From assembly GCA_025210475.1 (NCBI GenBank), contig JAOARW010000053.1:124001-188000 (forward strand): DNA of 64,000 bases, read 5' to 3'. The position numbers and the translations under genes are program-made. The DNA is from Carboxylicivirga sp. (lineage in GTDB: Bacteria > Bacteroidota > Bacteroidia > Bacteroidales > Marinilabiliaceae). Below are positions 26,366 through 36,616 of this stretch, in pieces. A model generated the notes under the pieces. The model did no database searches. It was given only the letters and a program-made list of their open reading frames with translations, and had not been told where the DNA came from. The first letter of the stretch is position 1; every line of letters starts with the position of its first letter.

Positions 26366-28170
26366 AGCAGATTCAAGATAAGTATAAGGCTGATTTAGAG
26401 GCATGGCAGAGTAAAGAGGATAAGCTTAAAAAACAGTTTATCCTGAATGGGTGGCTACGTTTGTTGGCATTCGTTTCTGCTTTTGCTATTCCATTTACCT
26501 TTTTGGATAGCTGGTCGCCGGAGTTTTTTCTGGTTTTTATATTGTGTTTTGCAGTTTTCCTGTGGTTGGTTTTTCGAGCCAATCAAATTAGTGCCACAAG
26601 AAATTACGTTGGTCATCTCATCAACCTTCTGAAGAAAGAAATTAATAGCCATGCCCAGAAATGGGTTAGTCATTACGATGGGGCTGAATTTATTGAGCCG
26701 GATCATGATTATGCCCACGACCTCGACTTGTTTGGAAAAGGTTCTCTTTTTCAGTTTATAAATCGTACGTCTACCCAGGGCGGCTTAAAAAAACTGGTAC
26801 ATAAGCTTAAAAATATTTCTTTATCAACCGCAGAGATTAGGCTTCGTCAGGAAGCTGTTAAGGAATTGGCTGAATGTGATGAGTTCAGACAGCACTTTTA
26901 TGCTTTGGGAGCCATCGTTTCGGAAGGAAACAAACGTAATCGCCCACTCGATTTGAACCAACAGCCCGATTTAAGTTTTATTTCCGGTGTTACAAAAACT
27001 ACGATTGTGGGATTCCTGGCCTTGCTTGTATCCTGTATTACATTGGCAACTATTGGAATTATTAGCTTCGATATTATTGCTTACCTGTTTTTTATTGGCT
27101 TAGGAATAGCAGGAGCTAAACTAAAAAAGGTTAATAAAGTACACTCGGAGGTGGCGTCGCTAGGCAGTTTTTTGCAACGCTATTCAAAGCTTATCAAGCA
27201 TGTTGAACAAACCGATATGAATGCTGATTACCTCTTACGCATTAAGGAGCAGCTTAAGGTGGATGGGGTGGCTGCCAGTAAAGTGACAGAGCAATTGGCT
27301 CGTCACCTAAAACGTTTCGATCAACGATTAAATATGTTGCTTGGAGTCATCTTAAATGGCTTCTTCCTTTGGGATTTGATTGTGTGTTTACAGTTGAAAG
27401 GCTGGTACCAAAAACATTGTGAGCAATTGATTAAATGGATGGAGGCCTTGCATGAATTGGAGGCAATGAACAGTTTGGCAACATTTGCCTATAACCATCC
27501 GGATTATGTCTACCCTCAATTATCTGATAAAATTATTTTTTCGGCCAAAAATCTGGGACATCCATTGATTCCTGCTGAAGAACGAATCAGCAATGATTTT
27601 GGTTTTAATAATGATCAGCGCATTTGTGTAGTTACAGGTGCCAATATGGCCGGGAAGAGTACTTTTCTGCGAACGGTTGGTGTAGCCTTGGTGTTGGCAG
27701 GGAATGGTTGTGTTACGGCCGCAGATAAGTTTATATACAAACCTTTGTCTTTTGTAACCAATATGCGGGCCATCGATAATCTCCTTAAGCACGAGTCGTA
27801 TTTCTTTGCCGAACTTAGCCGATTGCAAATGATTTTGGAACGATTAAAGGAAAAAGGAGAATTATTTTTTATTCTTGATGAAATTTTAAAAGGCACCAAT
27901 TCACTGGATAAATATCAAGGCTCCATGGCGCTTATAAAACAGTTACTTAAGCACAATGGATGCGGACTTGTTGCCACCCATGATTTAGAACTTGGGCTGT
28001 TGGCTGAACAAACCAACGGACAAGTTTTCAACAATTGCTTTGAGGTAAGCTTTGATAACGATCGCTTAAGTTTTGATTATAAACTAAGAACAGGCGTTAC
28101 CGAAAGTCATAATGCAACCTATTTAATGGAGAAAATGGGGCTTATTCCCAGTGAGAATGTGCGGTGTTAA
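26335..28170 (+). CDS. Membrane-anchored MutS-family ATPase
   Basis: A 611-residue protein with the MutS ATPase at the C-terminus, but without the mismatch-recognition domain I of MutS1. Two membrane helices near residues 40-82 and two or more hydrophobic segments near 220-265 and 335-355 suggest membrane anchoring. The middle has a helical lever/core-like domain. Walker A is [13 protein letters not shown] (about 432-445), Walker [17 protein letters not shown] (about 510-526), and VATHDLELG gives the switch histidine. The start codon (26335) lies inside obgE, overlapping by 31 bases, and no other in-frame methionine exists near it, so translational coupling is likely. Function is unknown; mismatch repair should not be assumed. 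Confidence 0.85.
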   Translation: MGATNGSQRVKQIQDKYKADLEAWQSKEDKLKKQFILNGWLRLLAFVSAFAIPFTFLDSWSPEFFLVFILCFAVFLWLVFRANQISATRNYVGHLINLLKKEINSHAQKWVSHYDGAEFIEPDHDYAHDLDLFGKGSLFQFINRTSTQGGLKKLVHKLKNISLSTAEIRLRQEAVKELAECDEFRQHFYALGAIVSEGNKRNRPLDLNQQPDLSFISGVTKTTIVGFLALLVSCITLATIGIISFDIIAYLFFIGLGIAGAKLKKVNKVHSEVASLGSFLQRYSKLIKHVEQTDMNADYLLRIKEQLKVDGVAASKVTEQLARHLKRFDQRLNMLLGVILNGFFLWDLIVCLQLKGWYQKHCEQLIKWMEALHELEAMNSLATFAYNHPDYVYPQLSDKIIFSAKNLGHPLIPAEERISNDFGFNNDQRICVVTGANMAGKSTFLRTVGVALVLAGNGCVTAADKFIYKPLSFVTNMRAIDNLLKHESYFFAELSRLQMILERLKEKGELFFILDEILKGTNSLDKYQGSMALIKQLLKHNGCGLVATHDLELGLLAEQTNGQVFNNCFEVSFDNDRLSFDYKLRTGVTESHNATYLMEKMGLIPSENVRC

Positions 28171-28295
28171 AAGGGTTGGCAACAACGATTGTTAATAAAG
28201 AAATTACGAAACAATCCTTGTTTTAATTATATTTGGATGGTTTTCCGCTATAGGCGGGCCTTCACTTTTCCTTATTAATTAGTTGATTTTTAAGT

Positions 28296-30152
28296 ATGAG
28301 TAGTCAAAACACACAGAACTATTCCGAAGATGCTATTCGAACGCTGGATTGGAAAGAACACATCCGCCGACGTCCGGGTATGTATATTGGTAAGTTGGGA
28401 GATGGTACTTTTGCCGATGATGGAATTTATGTATTACTAAAAGAGGTAATGGATAACTCCATCGATGAATTTATGATGGGCAATGGTAAAAAAATTGAAG
28501 TTACCGTTCAGGAAGGTCGCGTGACTGTTCGTGATTATGGTCGCGGTATTCCATTAGGAAAAGTGATTGATGTTGCTTCAAAAATGAATACCGGGGCAAA
28601 ATACGACTCCAAAGCTTTTAAAAAGTCAGTGGGTCTGAATGGGGTAGGTATCAAGGCCGTTAATGCTTTAAGTACTGAGTTTACCGTACAGGCTTATCGC
28701 GAAGGCGAAACTAAGCGTGTAGAGTTTACCCGTGGTGAGGTACTGAATGATCATGAACTTGATTCATCGGTCGAAAAGAATGGTACATTCATCTCTTTTA
28801 CGCCGGATACCACCATCTTTGAAAACTATGAATTCAGAGATGAATACATTGAAACACTTCTGCGCAATTATACTTATCTAAATAAGGGCTTATCTATTGT
28901 TTATAATGGAAAGACTTTCCAGAGTAAGAATGGATTGCTTGATCTGTTGGATGAAAATATGGATACCGAAGGTTTGTATCCGATTATTCATTTGGAAGGT
29001 GAAGATCTCGAAATAGCCATCACACATGGCAATCAATATGGTGAAGATTATTACACTTTTGTTAATGGTCAGCACACCACACAGGGCGGTACGCATTTAG
29101 TTGCCTTCCGCGAAGCCTATGTAAAAACTATTCGTGAGTTTTATAATAAGAATTTCGATGTGTCGGATATTCGAACCGGAATTATTGCGGCTGTGAGCAT
29201 TAAGGTGGAAGAGCCGGTGTTTGAATCGCAAACAAAAACCAAACTGGGATCGAAGGATATTGGCCCCAATGGTCCTTCGGTGAGGAATTTTATTCTGGAT
29301 TTTGTGACCGAGCATCTGGACAACTTCCTGCATAAAAATTCAGATACAGCCGAGGCACTACAGAAAAAAATTCTGGAGTCGGAGAAAGAGCGAAAAGCCA
29401 TCTCAGGTATTAAGAAGCTGGCAAGGGAGCGAGCCAAGAAGGTAAGCCTGCACAATAAGAAGCTGCGCGATTGCCGGATTCACTACACCGATATTAAGAA
29501 GGAGGAGAACTCTGATAGTTCCATCTTTATTACCGAGGGAGACTCGGCTAGTGGGTCGATTACCAAAGCACGTAATGTAAATTCGCAGGCAGTGTTTAGT
29601 TTGAAAGGTAAGCCGCTGAACAGTTTTGGTTTAACACGTAAGGTGGTTTATGAGAACGAAGAGTTTAACCTGCTTCAGGCCGCCCTCAATATCGAAGACG
29701 GTTTGGAAACCCTGCGTTACAATCATGTGATCATCGCTACCGATGCCGACGTGGATGGAATGCACATTCGACTGTTACTGTTAACTTTCTTCTTGCAGTT
29801 TTTCCCTGAACTGGTGAAAAACGGTCATTTATATATTTTGCAAACACCCTTATTCCGTGTTCGCAATAAAAAGAAAACCTTTTACTGTTACTCCGATGAG
29901 GAGAAATTGTCGGCCATGAAAAAATGTGGGCCAAAGCCCGAAATAACCCGATTTAAAGGTTTGGGTGAGATTTCGCCCGATGAGTTCAAGCACTTTATTG
30001 GAAAAGATATTCGTTTGGAGAAGGTGAGATTGAAGAAAGATGTACCGGTTAAGGATTTATTGTCGTTCTACATGGGTAAGAATACCCCTGACCGACAGAA
30101 TTTCATCATCGATAATCTGGTAGTGGAAGAAGACCTTGTTACCCAAGAATAA
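28296..30152 (+). CDS. parE: DNA topoisomerase IV subunit B (ParE-type)
   Basis: A 618-residue type IIA topoisomerase ATPase subunit. The GHKL ATP site has [21 protein letters not shown] and [15 protein letters not shown]. The Toprim domain has [12 protein letters not shown] (near 410) and [13 protein letters not shown] (near 482) with metal-binding acidic residues. It lacks the long insert and the length of many GyrB proteins and is paired with a ParC-type subunit 14 bases later, so topoisomerase IV is favoured over gyrase. It decatenates chromosomes after replication. Confidence 0.92.
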   Translation: MSSQNTQNYSEDAIRTLDWKEHIRRRPGMYIGKLGDGTFADDGIYVLLKEVMDNSIDEFMMGNGKKIEVTVQEGRVTVRDYGRGIPLGKVIDVASKMNTGAKYDSKAFKKSVGLNGVGIKAVNALSTEFTVQAYREGETKRVEFTRGEVLNDHELDSSVEKNGTFISFTPDTTIFENYEFRDEYIETLLRNYTYLNKGLSIVYNGKTFQSKNGLLDLLDENMDTEGLYPIIHLEGEDLEIAITHGNQYGEDYYTFVNGQHTTQGGTHLVAFREAYVKTIREFYNKNFDVSDIRTGIIAAVSIKVEEPVFESQTKTKLGSKDIGPNGPSVRNFILDFVTEHLDNFLHKNSDTAEALQKKILESEKERKAISGIKKLARERAKKVSLHNKKLRDCRIHYTDIKKEENSDSSIFITEGDSASGSITKARNVNSQAVFSLKGKPLNSFGLTRKVVYENEEFNLLQAALNIEDGLETLRYNHVIIATDADVDGMHIRLLLLTFFLQFFPELVKNGHLYILQTPLFRVRNKKKTFYCYSDEEKLSAMKKCGPKPEITRFKGLGEISPDEFKHFIGKDIRLEKVRLKKDVPVKDLLSFYMGKNTPDRQNFIIDNLVVEEDLVTQE

Positions 30153-30166
30153 ATAATTAAGGAAGA

Positions 30167-32821
30167 ATGAGTTTCGACGATAATAATACCCCTAATTTAC
30201 CGGAGGAGTTGCCTGCGGAGTCATCAGAAAATCAGGCTAAAGAAGAGCATAATTTGTGGGATGCAGATGCAACTTCGATCAATCATTTGCCTGGTATGTA
30301 CCGCGAGTGGTTCCTTGATTATGCATCCTATGTAATTCTTGAACGTGCCGTTCCGCACATTAACGACGGACTAAAGCCTGTGCAGCGCCGCATCCTGCAT
30401 GCGATGCGTCGAATGGATGACGGGCGCTACAATAAGGTGGCCAATATCATTGGTTTTACCATGCAGTTTCACCCCCACGGTGATGCTTCTATTGGTGATG
30501 CATTGGTGCAATTGGGTCAAAAGGATTTGCTGATCGATTGTCAGGGTAACTGGGGTAATGTTTACACTGGCGATAGTGCTGCAGCGCCTCGTTACATTGA
30601 GGCACGCCTGACCAAGTTTGCTCAGGAGGTGGTTTTTAACCCGAAAACAACCGAGTGGAAACTCAGTTACGATGGTCGTAATAATGAACCTGTAACTTTG
30701 CCGGTAAAATTTCCATTGCTGTTGGCACAGGGTGTTGAGGGGATTGCTGTAGGTTTAGCGTCGAAATTATTGCCGCATAACTTTAATGAGTTGATTGATG
30801 CGTCCATCGCTTATTTGGAAGAAAAGCCATTCGAGATATTCCCCGATTTCCCAACGGGAGGTATGATCGATGTTTCGCGCTATAACGATGGGATTCGTGG
30901 TGGTGCAGTTAAGGTGCGTGCCAAAATCACCAAGGTGGATAGCAAAACCCTGATGATTTCTGACATCCCTTATGGTAAGAATACAACATCGTTGATTGAA
31001 TCGATTCTGAAAGCCAATGATAAAGGGAAGATCAAGATTAAGAAGATAGATGACAATACGGCTGAGAATGTAGAGATACTTATTTACCTGCCTAACGGTT
31101 CATCGCCCGATAAAATGATTGATGCTTTGTATGCCTTTACCGACTGCGAGGTGTCCATTTCTCCAAATGCCTGTGTTATTCAGGATAACAAACCTTACTT
31201 TATTGGGGTAAGCGAAATTTTAAAGGAAAATACCGATAACACGGTTCACCTGCTGAAGCGCGAGCTCGAAATTCGCAAAGGTGAATTGGAAGCGGCCTGG
31301 CACATGTCTTCGTTGGAGCGTATTTTTATCGAGAATAAAATTTACCAGCGCATTGAAGACTGCGAAACATGGGAGGCCATTATTCAAACCATCGATCACG
31401 GTTTGGAACCTTTTAAACCATTGTTGCGCCGCGAGGTTACACGCGAAGATATTACCAAACTGACTGAGATTAAAATTAAACGTATCTCGAAGTTTGATGC
31501 CAAAAAAGCCGATGAGTACATTGCTTCCTTAGAGGAGGAGATGGAACAGATCGACTATCATTTGGCCAACCTGATTGCTTATGCCATTGCATATTACAAG
31601 CGCATTAAAAAGCAATTCGGTAAAAACTTCCCTCGTAAAACGGAGATCAGAAGTTTTGCAAACATCGAAGCAACGAAGGTGGTTGTTAAAAACGAGAAGC
31701 TTTTCATCAACCGTGAGGATGGTTTTATTGGAACATCGCTGCGTAAAGACGAATACGTTTGTGATTGTTCAGATATTGATGACTTGATTATCTTCTATAA
31801 AGATGGCAAGTACACCATCACCAAAGTATCGGATAAGGCTTTTGTTGGCAAAAATATTATACACATCGCCGTGTTTAAAAAGAACGATAAACGCACCATT
31901 TATAATGCTGTTTATCGCGATGGAAAAGCAGGCAATACCTACATGAAACGATTTGCGGTTACGGGTGTAACGCGCGATAAGGAATATCACATTACCAAGG
32001 AATCGCCGGGTTCAAAACTGATGTATTTCAGTGCCAATCCTAACGGGGAATCTGAGATTCTGAAGGTAGTATTGCGTCCGAAGGCGCGTATTCGCAATTT
32101 GATTTTTGATGTGAATATGGGCGAGCTGGCCATTAAAGGCCGGGCAGCCATGGGAAATATTCTGACGAAATATGAAGTGAAATCGATCTCGCTTAAAAAG
32201 AAAGGCGAATCAACCCTTGGAGGTCGTAAAATCTGGTTTGAGCATGAAACGCTGCGCTTAAATGCTGATAGTCGCGGTCAGTTCCTGGGTGAGTTTCACG
32301 GAGGTGATCAGGTACTGGTTATTACCAAAGATGGTCAATTCTACCTGACTTCGTATGACTTGAGTAATCATTATGAAGACAATATCCTCATCATCGAAAA
32401 ATATCGAAACGATGTGGTTTGGTCGGCTGTGTATTTCGATGCGGAGCAAGACTATTACTATGTGAAGCGTTTCCAGTTTGAGAATACCAGCAGGAAACAA
32501 TCGTTCATCGGTGAAAACCCGAAATCGCACCTGGTTAAAATCATGCATGTGGATTATCCACGCCTGGAAGTGAAGTTTGGGGGAGATGATAAGCTACGTG
32601 AGAAGTTAATTGTAGAGGTGGCTGAGTTTATTGGTGTTAAGAGCTTTAAAGCACGAGGTAAGCGTTTAACAACCTATCAGGTGTCGAAGATTCTTGAGCT
32701 GGAGCCTATTATAAAAGATGAGGAAATACCAGAAAATGCTTCTGATGAGGCAAATGTGATCGATGATGATGACGAAAACCAAATGTCATTATTCGACAAG
32801 GTGGATAATACTGAAGAATAA
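30167..32821 (+). CDS. parC: DNA topoisomerase IV subunit A (ParC-type)
   Basis: An 884-residue DNA breakage-reunion subunit. The winged-helix domain includes ASYVILERAVPHINDGLKP and HPHGDASIGDALV, and the catalytic tyrosine is Tyr143 in AAPRYIEARLT. A coiled-coil gate follows (about 370-500) and a C-terminal beta-pinwheel region (about 530-800) shows no clear GyrA box, in keeping with ParC. The last 60 residues are acidic. A purine-rich AAGGAAG precedes the ATG, and the spacing from parE (14 bases) indicates one operon. Bacteroidetes ParC proteins are longer than the E. coli protein, as seen here. Confidence 0.92.
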   Translation: MSFDDNNTPNLPEELPAESSENQAKEEHNLWDADATSINHLPGMYREWFLDYASYVILERAVPHINDGLKPVQRRILHAMRRMDDGRYNKVANIIGFTMQFHPHGDASIGDALVQLGQKDLLIDCQGNWGNVYTGDSAAAPRYIEARLTKFAQEVVFNPKTTEWKLSYDGRNNEPVTLPVKFPLLLAQGVEGIAVGLASKLLPHNFNELIDASIAYLEEKPFEIFPDFPTGGMIDVSRYNDGIRGGAVKVRAKITKVDSKTLMISDIPYGKNTTSLIESILKANDKGKIKIKKIDDNTAENVEILIYLPNGSSPDKMIDALYAFTDCEVSISPNACVIQDNKPYFIGVSEILKENTDNTVHLLKRELEIRKGELEAAWHMSSLERIFIENKIYQRIEDCETWEAIIQTIDHGLEPFKPLLRREVTREDITKLTEIKIKRISKFDAKKADEYIASLEEEMEQIDYHLANLIAYAIAYYKRIKKQFGKNFPRKTEIRSFANIEATKVVVKNEKLFINREDGFIGTSLRKDEYVCDCSDIDDLIIFYKDGKYTITKVSDKAFVGKNIIHIAVFKKNDKRTIYNAVYRDGKAGNTYMKRFAVTGVTRDKEYHITKESPGSKLMYFSANPNGESEILKVVLRPKARIRNLIFDVNMGELAIKGRAAMGNILTKYEVKSISLKKKGESTLGGRKIWFEHETLRLNADSRGQFLGEFHGGDQVLVITKDGQFYLTSYDLSNHYEDNILIIEKYRNDVVWSAVYFDAEQDYYYVKRFQFENTSRKQSFIGENPKSHLVKIMHVDYPRLEVKFGGDDKLREKLIVEVAEFIGVKSFKARGKRLTTYQVSKILELEPIIKDEEIPENASDEANVIDDDDENQMSLFDKVDNTEE

Positions 32822-32827
32822 AATACT

Positions 32828-32854
32828 GTGCACAGTACTTCTTGTACTGTGCAC
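32828..32854 (+). repeat. Perfect hairpin between parC and aroK
   Basis: GTGCACAGTAC (32828-32838) and GTACTGTGCAC (32844-32854) are perfect 11-bp complements with a five-base loop, starting seven bases after the parC stop. There is no T tract. It could be an RNA processing site, a weak terminator or an operator. Confidence 0.7.
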
Positions 32855-32872
32855 TAATCACAATAAGCACTA

Positions 32873-33397
32873 ATGATAACACGCATTTTTCTCATCGGAT
32901 TTATGGGCAGTGGCAAATCCACGCTGGGAAAACGCTTAAAGACTGAGCTGGGCTGGGATTTTATTGATCTTGACGATTATTTCGAAGAGCGTTTCAATAC
33001 GACCATAAAGCAATATTTCGCCGATTATGGAGAAAACGCTTTTCGCGAAGCCGAGAGAAGTATGTTATCAGAGCTTGTTAACAAAGAAAAACTCATTATC
33101 GCCACCGGAGGAGGCACGCCCTGCTACTTCAATAATATGGAAGTGATGAATAGCCATGGCCTCACCATTTATATCCAACTGAGTATCGAAACCATTGCCG
33201 GACGTTTGAGTGAAGCAAAGCAGGTACGGCCGCTTATAATTGGTAAAACCGGCGATGAGTTGAGGGATTTTATTACCGAGAAACTACAAGATAGAGAGCC
33301 CTATTATAATCAGGCCAAAGTGATTGCGGATGGAGATGTACTGGGAGTAGATGGTTTTGTTCGTATCATAAATGCTTCGGGAGAACTGATGAAATAA
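32873..33397 (+). CDS. aroK: Shikimate kinase
   Basis: A 174-residue P-loop kinase of the chorismate pathway. The Walker A motif GFMGSGKSTLGKRL covers residues 8-21, DLDDYFEE holds the Asp ligands of Mg2+ and shikimate (near 32-39), FREAE is the shikimate contact, and ATGGGTPC the glycine motif near 79. The lid segment VRPLI and the terminal DREPYYNQAK are typical. It follows parC after a perfect hairpin and precedes the heme operon by 188 bases. Other aromatic synthesis genes are not present here. Confidence 0.95.
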   Translation: MITRIFLIGFMGSGKSTLGKRLKTELGWDFIDLDDYFEERFNTTIKQYFADYGENAFREAERSMLSELVNKEKLIIATGGGTPCYFNNMEVMNSHGLTIYIQLSIETIAGRLSEAKQVRPLIIGKTGDELRDFITEKLQDREPYYNQAKVIADGDVLGVDGFVRIINASGELMK

Positions 33398-33517
33398 GGT
33401 TTAAAATTAAACAGTTACTTAGCTACGCCTCATGTAATTGTTATCTAAAACTGTTCTAAAGAAGTAATGACTTACCGAATTTGTTTCATTTTTCAGATTT
33501 GCTACAGATTTCAATTC

Positions 33518-33525
33518 TATTTTTG
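33518..33525 (+). promoter_or_regulatory. Candidate -7 promoter element of the hem operon
   Basis: TATTTTTG matches TAnnTTTG, 60 bases upstream of the hemA ATG. A TTTG at 33498-33501 lies upstream, but at 16 bases instead of about 19, so the match is partial. Confidence 0.35.
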
Positions 33526-33585
33526 ATTTGTAAGCTACCAAGTGGCTTTTATCAAACAAATGAACAAGTAATTCTGAATTGAAAT

Positions 33586-34854
33586 ATGGTTGGTCTAATT
33601 GGAATCAGTCACCAAACAGCACTGCTCGAAATACGTGAGCAATTGGTTATTACCAAGGAAGAGATTACGGGGCTCTATGAATACCTGAATCACAAATGTG
33701 ATGTGGAAGGAATCATGGCATTAAGCACCTGCAATCGAACTGAACTGTATTTCGAAGCAAACCCTGCCAATGTCACCGATTCCAAATCTTATATGGAGCA
33801 AGTTATCGGTGCTTACATTGCTTATTTCAAGAAAGACGAAAGCGTAAAGAAATATTTGTATAGCCACATTGGCATTGATTGTGCCCGTCATTTATTTCGT
33901 GTGGCCACAGGCTTAGATTCGCTTATTCTTGGTGAATACCAGATTGTATCCCAATTGAAAGAAGCTTTTTCGTGGGTTGATAACACCGCCATGGCAGGCC
34001 CTGAGTTAACCCGCATGGTTCACAAGGCCTTCGAAGCAGGTAAACTGGTACGTACAAAAACTGCTTTAAACAAAGGAGCTGTTTCAGTAAGTTCGGCAGC
34101 CGTTGAGTTGGCCAGCAACAAGCTGAATGGTTTCCCTAATGTGAAAGCGTTAACCGTTGGGGCTGGCGAAACCGGTACCATCGTTGCTTTAAACCTATCC
34201 AAAAAAGGTTGCGTTAACAACTGGATTACCAACCGTACTTTAGGTAAAGCAGAGCAATTGGCCGACCGGGTTCATGGTATCGCCTTTGCTTTCGACTCAT
34301 ATATCGATCAACTGGAAATGGTTGATGTGGTCACTTATACAACGGGTTCTTCTCGTGTATTACTTACCAAAGAAATATTGGCAGAAGTAATGAAGAAGCG
34401 TCAGAACCGACCTTTGATGATTCTTGATCTTTGTAGTCCGCGAAATGTTGAGGCGGAGGTGGCGCAGTTGGAGGGAGTAAGTATTTACGACCTCGATCAT
34501 CTGGAAGAAGTGGTGAAAGCCAACTTCGAGAAACGCAAGGGAAAGTTGGATGAGGCTGAAGAAATCATCGAAGAAGTACTAACGGAGTTTGATGACTGGT
34601 TAAACGTTCGTCGCATGAGTTCTGCTATCAGTGCCATTACTTCTACTTTTAAAGATGTCAATTCGCTTGAAGCAAAAAATTATAAAAAAGTTAAAGACGA
34701 TGCCGAGGCTTCGAAAAAGATTAACGAGTACGGCGAGCATTTAAGTGCCAAGTTAACACGAATGTTAATTAAGCAAATGAAAAATGTTACCAACGAGGGT
34801 CGTGATTCTGAGAAGGTAAGATTACTCGAAGAATTTTTTAACTTTAACTCATAG
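33586..34854 (+). CDS. hemA: Glutamyl-tRNA reductase
   Basis: A 422-residue enzyme that reduces glutamyl-tRNA to glutamate-1-semialdehyde with NADPH, the first committed step of C5 heme synthesis. The catalytic cysteine is Cys49 in LSTCNRTELYFE. HLFRVATGLDSLILGEYQIVSQ is the family signature near 105-126. The NADPH domain begins near VGAGETGTIVALNL (about 192), and the C-terminal dimerisation helix is present. It opens a run of seven heme genes on the plus strand (hemA-C-D-B-L-E-N). Feedback control is possible but not visible. Confidence 0.96.
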   Translation: MVGLIGISHQTALLEIREQLVITKEEITGLYEYLNHKCDVEGIMALSTCNRTELYFEANPANVTDSKSYMEQVIGAYIAYFKKDESVKKYLYSHIGIDCARHLFRVATGLDSLILGEYQIVSQLKEAFSWVDNTAMAGPELTRMVHKAFEAGKLVRTKTALNKGAVSVSSAAVELASNKLNGFPNVKALTVGAGETGTIVALNLSKKGCVNNWITNRTLGKAEQLADRVHGIAFAFDSYIDQLEMVDVVTYTTGSSRVLLTKEILAEVMKKRQNRPLMILDLCSPRNVEAEVAQLEGVSIYDLDHLEEVVKANFEKRKGKLDEAEEIIEEVLTEFDDWLNVRRMSSAISAITSTFKDVNSLEAKNYKKVKDDAEASKKINEYGEHLSAKLTRMLIKQMKNVTNEGRDSEKVRLLEEFFNFNS

Positions 34855-34863
34855 AAAAATATT

Positions 34864-34891
34864 AAATACAGATGTTTGATCATCTGTATTT
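34864..34891 (+). promoter_or_regulatory. Perfect hairpin between hemA and hemC
   Basis: AAATACAGATG (34864-34874) and CATCTGTATTT (34881-34891) form a perfect 11-bp stem with a six-base loop, ending 16 bases before the hemC ATG. No G+C-rich stem or T-tract follows, so it could control hemC translation or serve as a processing site. Confidence 0.6.
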
Positions 34892-34907
34892 TAGTTTGAA
34901 GCCTTAT

Positions 34908-35846
34908 ATGAATAAATCCACAATAAGAATTGGTACACGAGGCAGTAAGCTGGCTCTTTATCAAGCTAACCTGGTTAAAACAAAACTTCAGGAAGTATAC
35001 CCCGATAAAACCTTTGAAATCGTAATTATCTCCACCAAAGGGGATAAAATATTGGATGTTGCCTTGTCAAAAATTGGAGACAAGGGGCTTTTTACCAAAG
35101 AACTGGAGCATGCCCTTTTTAATGATGAAGTGGATATGTGTGTTCACAGTCTGAAAGACTTACCAACTGTTTTTCCGGACGGAGCCCAGTTGGGAGCTAT
35201 TCTCAAGCGTGCCGAATACAAAGATGCCTGGGTGAGTAAAGAGGGGCTGTTATTGGAGCGGATGACGGAAGAGCACACAGTGGCTACCTCAAGTTTGCGT
35301 CGGAAAGCACAGGTGCATCGCATCAACCCTAAAGTTAAGGTGGTGGATATTCGTGGTAATGTGGATACGCGATTGAAGAAGATGAACGACGGACATTGTG
35401 ATGCCATGGTTATGGCAGGTGCTGGTCTTATTCGATTGGGATACAACGATGTGATAACAAAACTTTTTGATCCGCAATATTTCGTTTCGGCATGCGGTCA
35501 GGGAGCTATAGCCATCGAAATTCGTGAGAACGACACAGCCATTGATGAGGTAGTTAAAAAGTTGCATTGTGAAACCAGTTATCAACAAATAACGGCCGAA
35601 AGAAGCTTCTTAAATGAGTTGGAAGGAGGCTGCCAGATTCCTGTTGGAGCCTATGCCAGCATTGAAGGAGAAGAGCTCCACCTTTTGGGTATTGTGGCAA
35701 TGCCCGATGGCAGTAAAGAATTAAAATCAGAATTGTGCGGAAAAGTTTGCGAAGCAGAAACGATTGGTCGTAAATTGGCTCAACAAATGATCGAAGCCGG
35801 AGGCGATAAAATTCTCGAAAAAGTTAGGACTTTAAACAATCAATAG
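34908..35846 (+). CDS. hemC: Hydroxymethylbilane synthase (porphobilinogen deaminase)
   Basis: A 312-residue enzyme that joins four porphobilinogen molecules into hydroxymethylbilane. The start is set at ATG 34908 (MNKSTIRIGTRGSKLAL); an in-frame ATG at 34872 lies inside the hairpin and adds non-conserved residues. HSLKDLPT, RGNVDTRL and the dipyrromethane-cofactor cysteine in GGCQIPVGAY are all present. The length matches the family. It is separated by one base from hemD. Confidence 0.95.
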   Translation: MNKSTIRIGTRGSKLALYQANLVKTKLQEVYPDKTFEIVIISTKGDKILDVALSKIGDKGLFTKELEHALFNDEVDMCVHSLKDLPTVFPDGAQLGAILKRAEYKDAWVSKEGLLLERMTEEHTVATSSLRRKAQVHRINPKVKVVDIRGNVDTRLKKMNDGHCDAMVMAGAGLIRLGYNDVITKLFDPQYFVSACGQGAIAIEIRENDTAIDEVVKKLHCETSYQQITAERSFLNELEGGCQIPVGAYASIEGEELHLLGIVAMPDGSKELKSELCGKVCEAETIGRKLAQQMIEAGGDKILEKVRTLNNQ

Positions 35847-35847
35847 C

Positions 35848-36600
35848 ATGAGCACCTATTCACCTCAAACGTCAGTAGTTTTGACCCACCCAATGGGTAA
35901 AGATGACTTGCTGTATGATGGTTTGGTGAATGAGGGAATCGAAGTGGTATGCGATCCGATGATTGACACTGAAGCCGTGCGACTGGAAGATGAATGTCGT
36001 GAGCATTTGTATCAAAGCCGACGGATTATTTTCACCAGTAAGCGGGGCGTGGAATATTTTTTTCAGCAAGTGAAACCAGCCGATGTATTAGACAAGAGTT
36101 TTATTTGCATCGGGAAGAAAACAGCCCAGGTGCTTGAACAATTTGGTGTAAAACCCTGGTGGGTTTCCGGTGGTCGAACAGCTAGTGATTTGGTGAATGA
36201 ATTGCAGCAGACACATGTTCGTCCCGGTGAAAAATGGGTGGGCATGTTAGGCGAACTGGCTGAAAATACCTTGGCCGATGGGCTTAAAAACGTCTGTGAT
36301 TACAAGCGCTATAATGTATACCGCACTTTGATTGCCAAGGAGCAAAGCCCTAAAACTGTTGAATTACTTTCATCAAAAAAGAGCATGCTGGTGGTGTGTA
36401 CAAGTCCCTCTTGTTTTAATGGCTTTCTCGATCTCTATGGTCAATTGCTTCACAAAAATGTGAGTTATGCATCCATTGGTCCGGCTACTTCAAAGTCCAT
36501 GAAAAAAAGAAATGTAACACCGGCAATTGTCGCACGATTCTCGACCTACGAAGGCCTGTGGCAAGAAATGAAACAACAATTAAAACCTCAATATCGTTAA
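35848..36600 (+). CDS. hemD: Uroporphyrinogen-III synthase
   Basis: A 250-residue protein of the weakly conserved HemD family, which closes hydroxymethylbilane to uroporphyrinogen [16 protein letters not shown] and [15 protein letters not shown] in the first lobe and [15 protein letters not shown] and [14 protein letters not shown] in the second lobe match the family pattern of two alternating domains. The assignment is strengthened by its place directly after hemC (one-base gap) and before hemB. Sequence identity alone would not be decisive. Confidence 0.9.
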   Translation: MSTYSPQTSVVLTHPMGKDDLLYDGLVNEGIEVVCDPMIDTEAVRLEDECREHLYQSRRIIFTSKRGVEYFFQQVKPADVLDKSFICIGKKTAQVLEQFGVKPWWVSGGRTASDLVNELQQTHVRPGEKWVGMLGELAENTLADGLKNVCDYKRYNVYRTLIAKEQSPKTVELLSSKKSMLVVCTSPSCFNGFLDLYGQLLHKNVSYASIGPATSKSMKKRNVTPAIVARFSTYEGLWQEMKQQLKPQYR

Positions 36601-36616
36601 TATAAACTATTTGAAT

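Noticed and set aside
33398-33585. Possible riboswitch before hemA
   Set aside because: No conserved aptamer motif or expression platform could be recognised; only a weak promoter-like motif.
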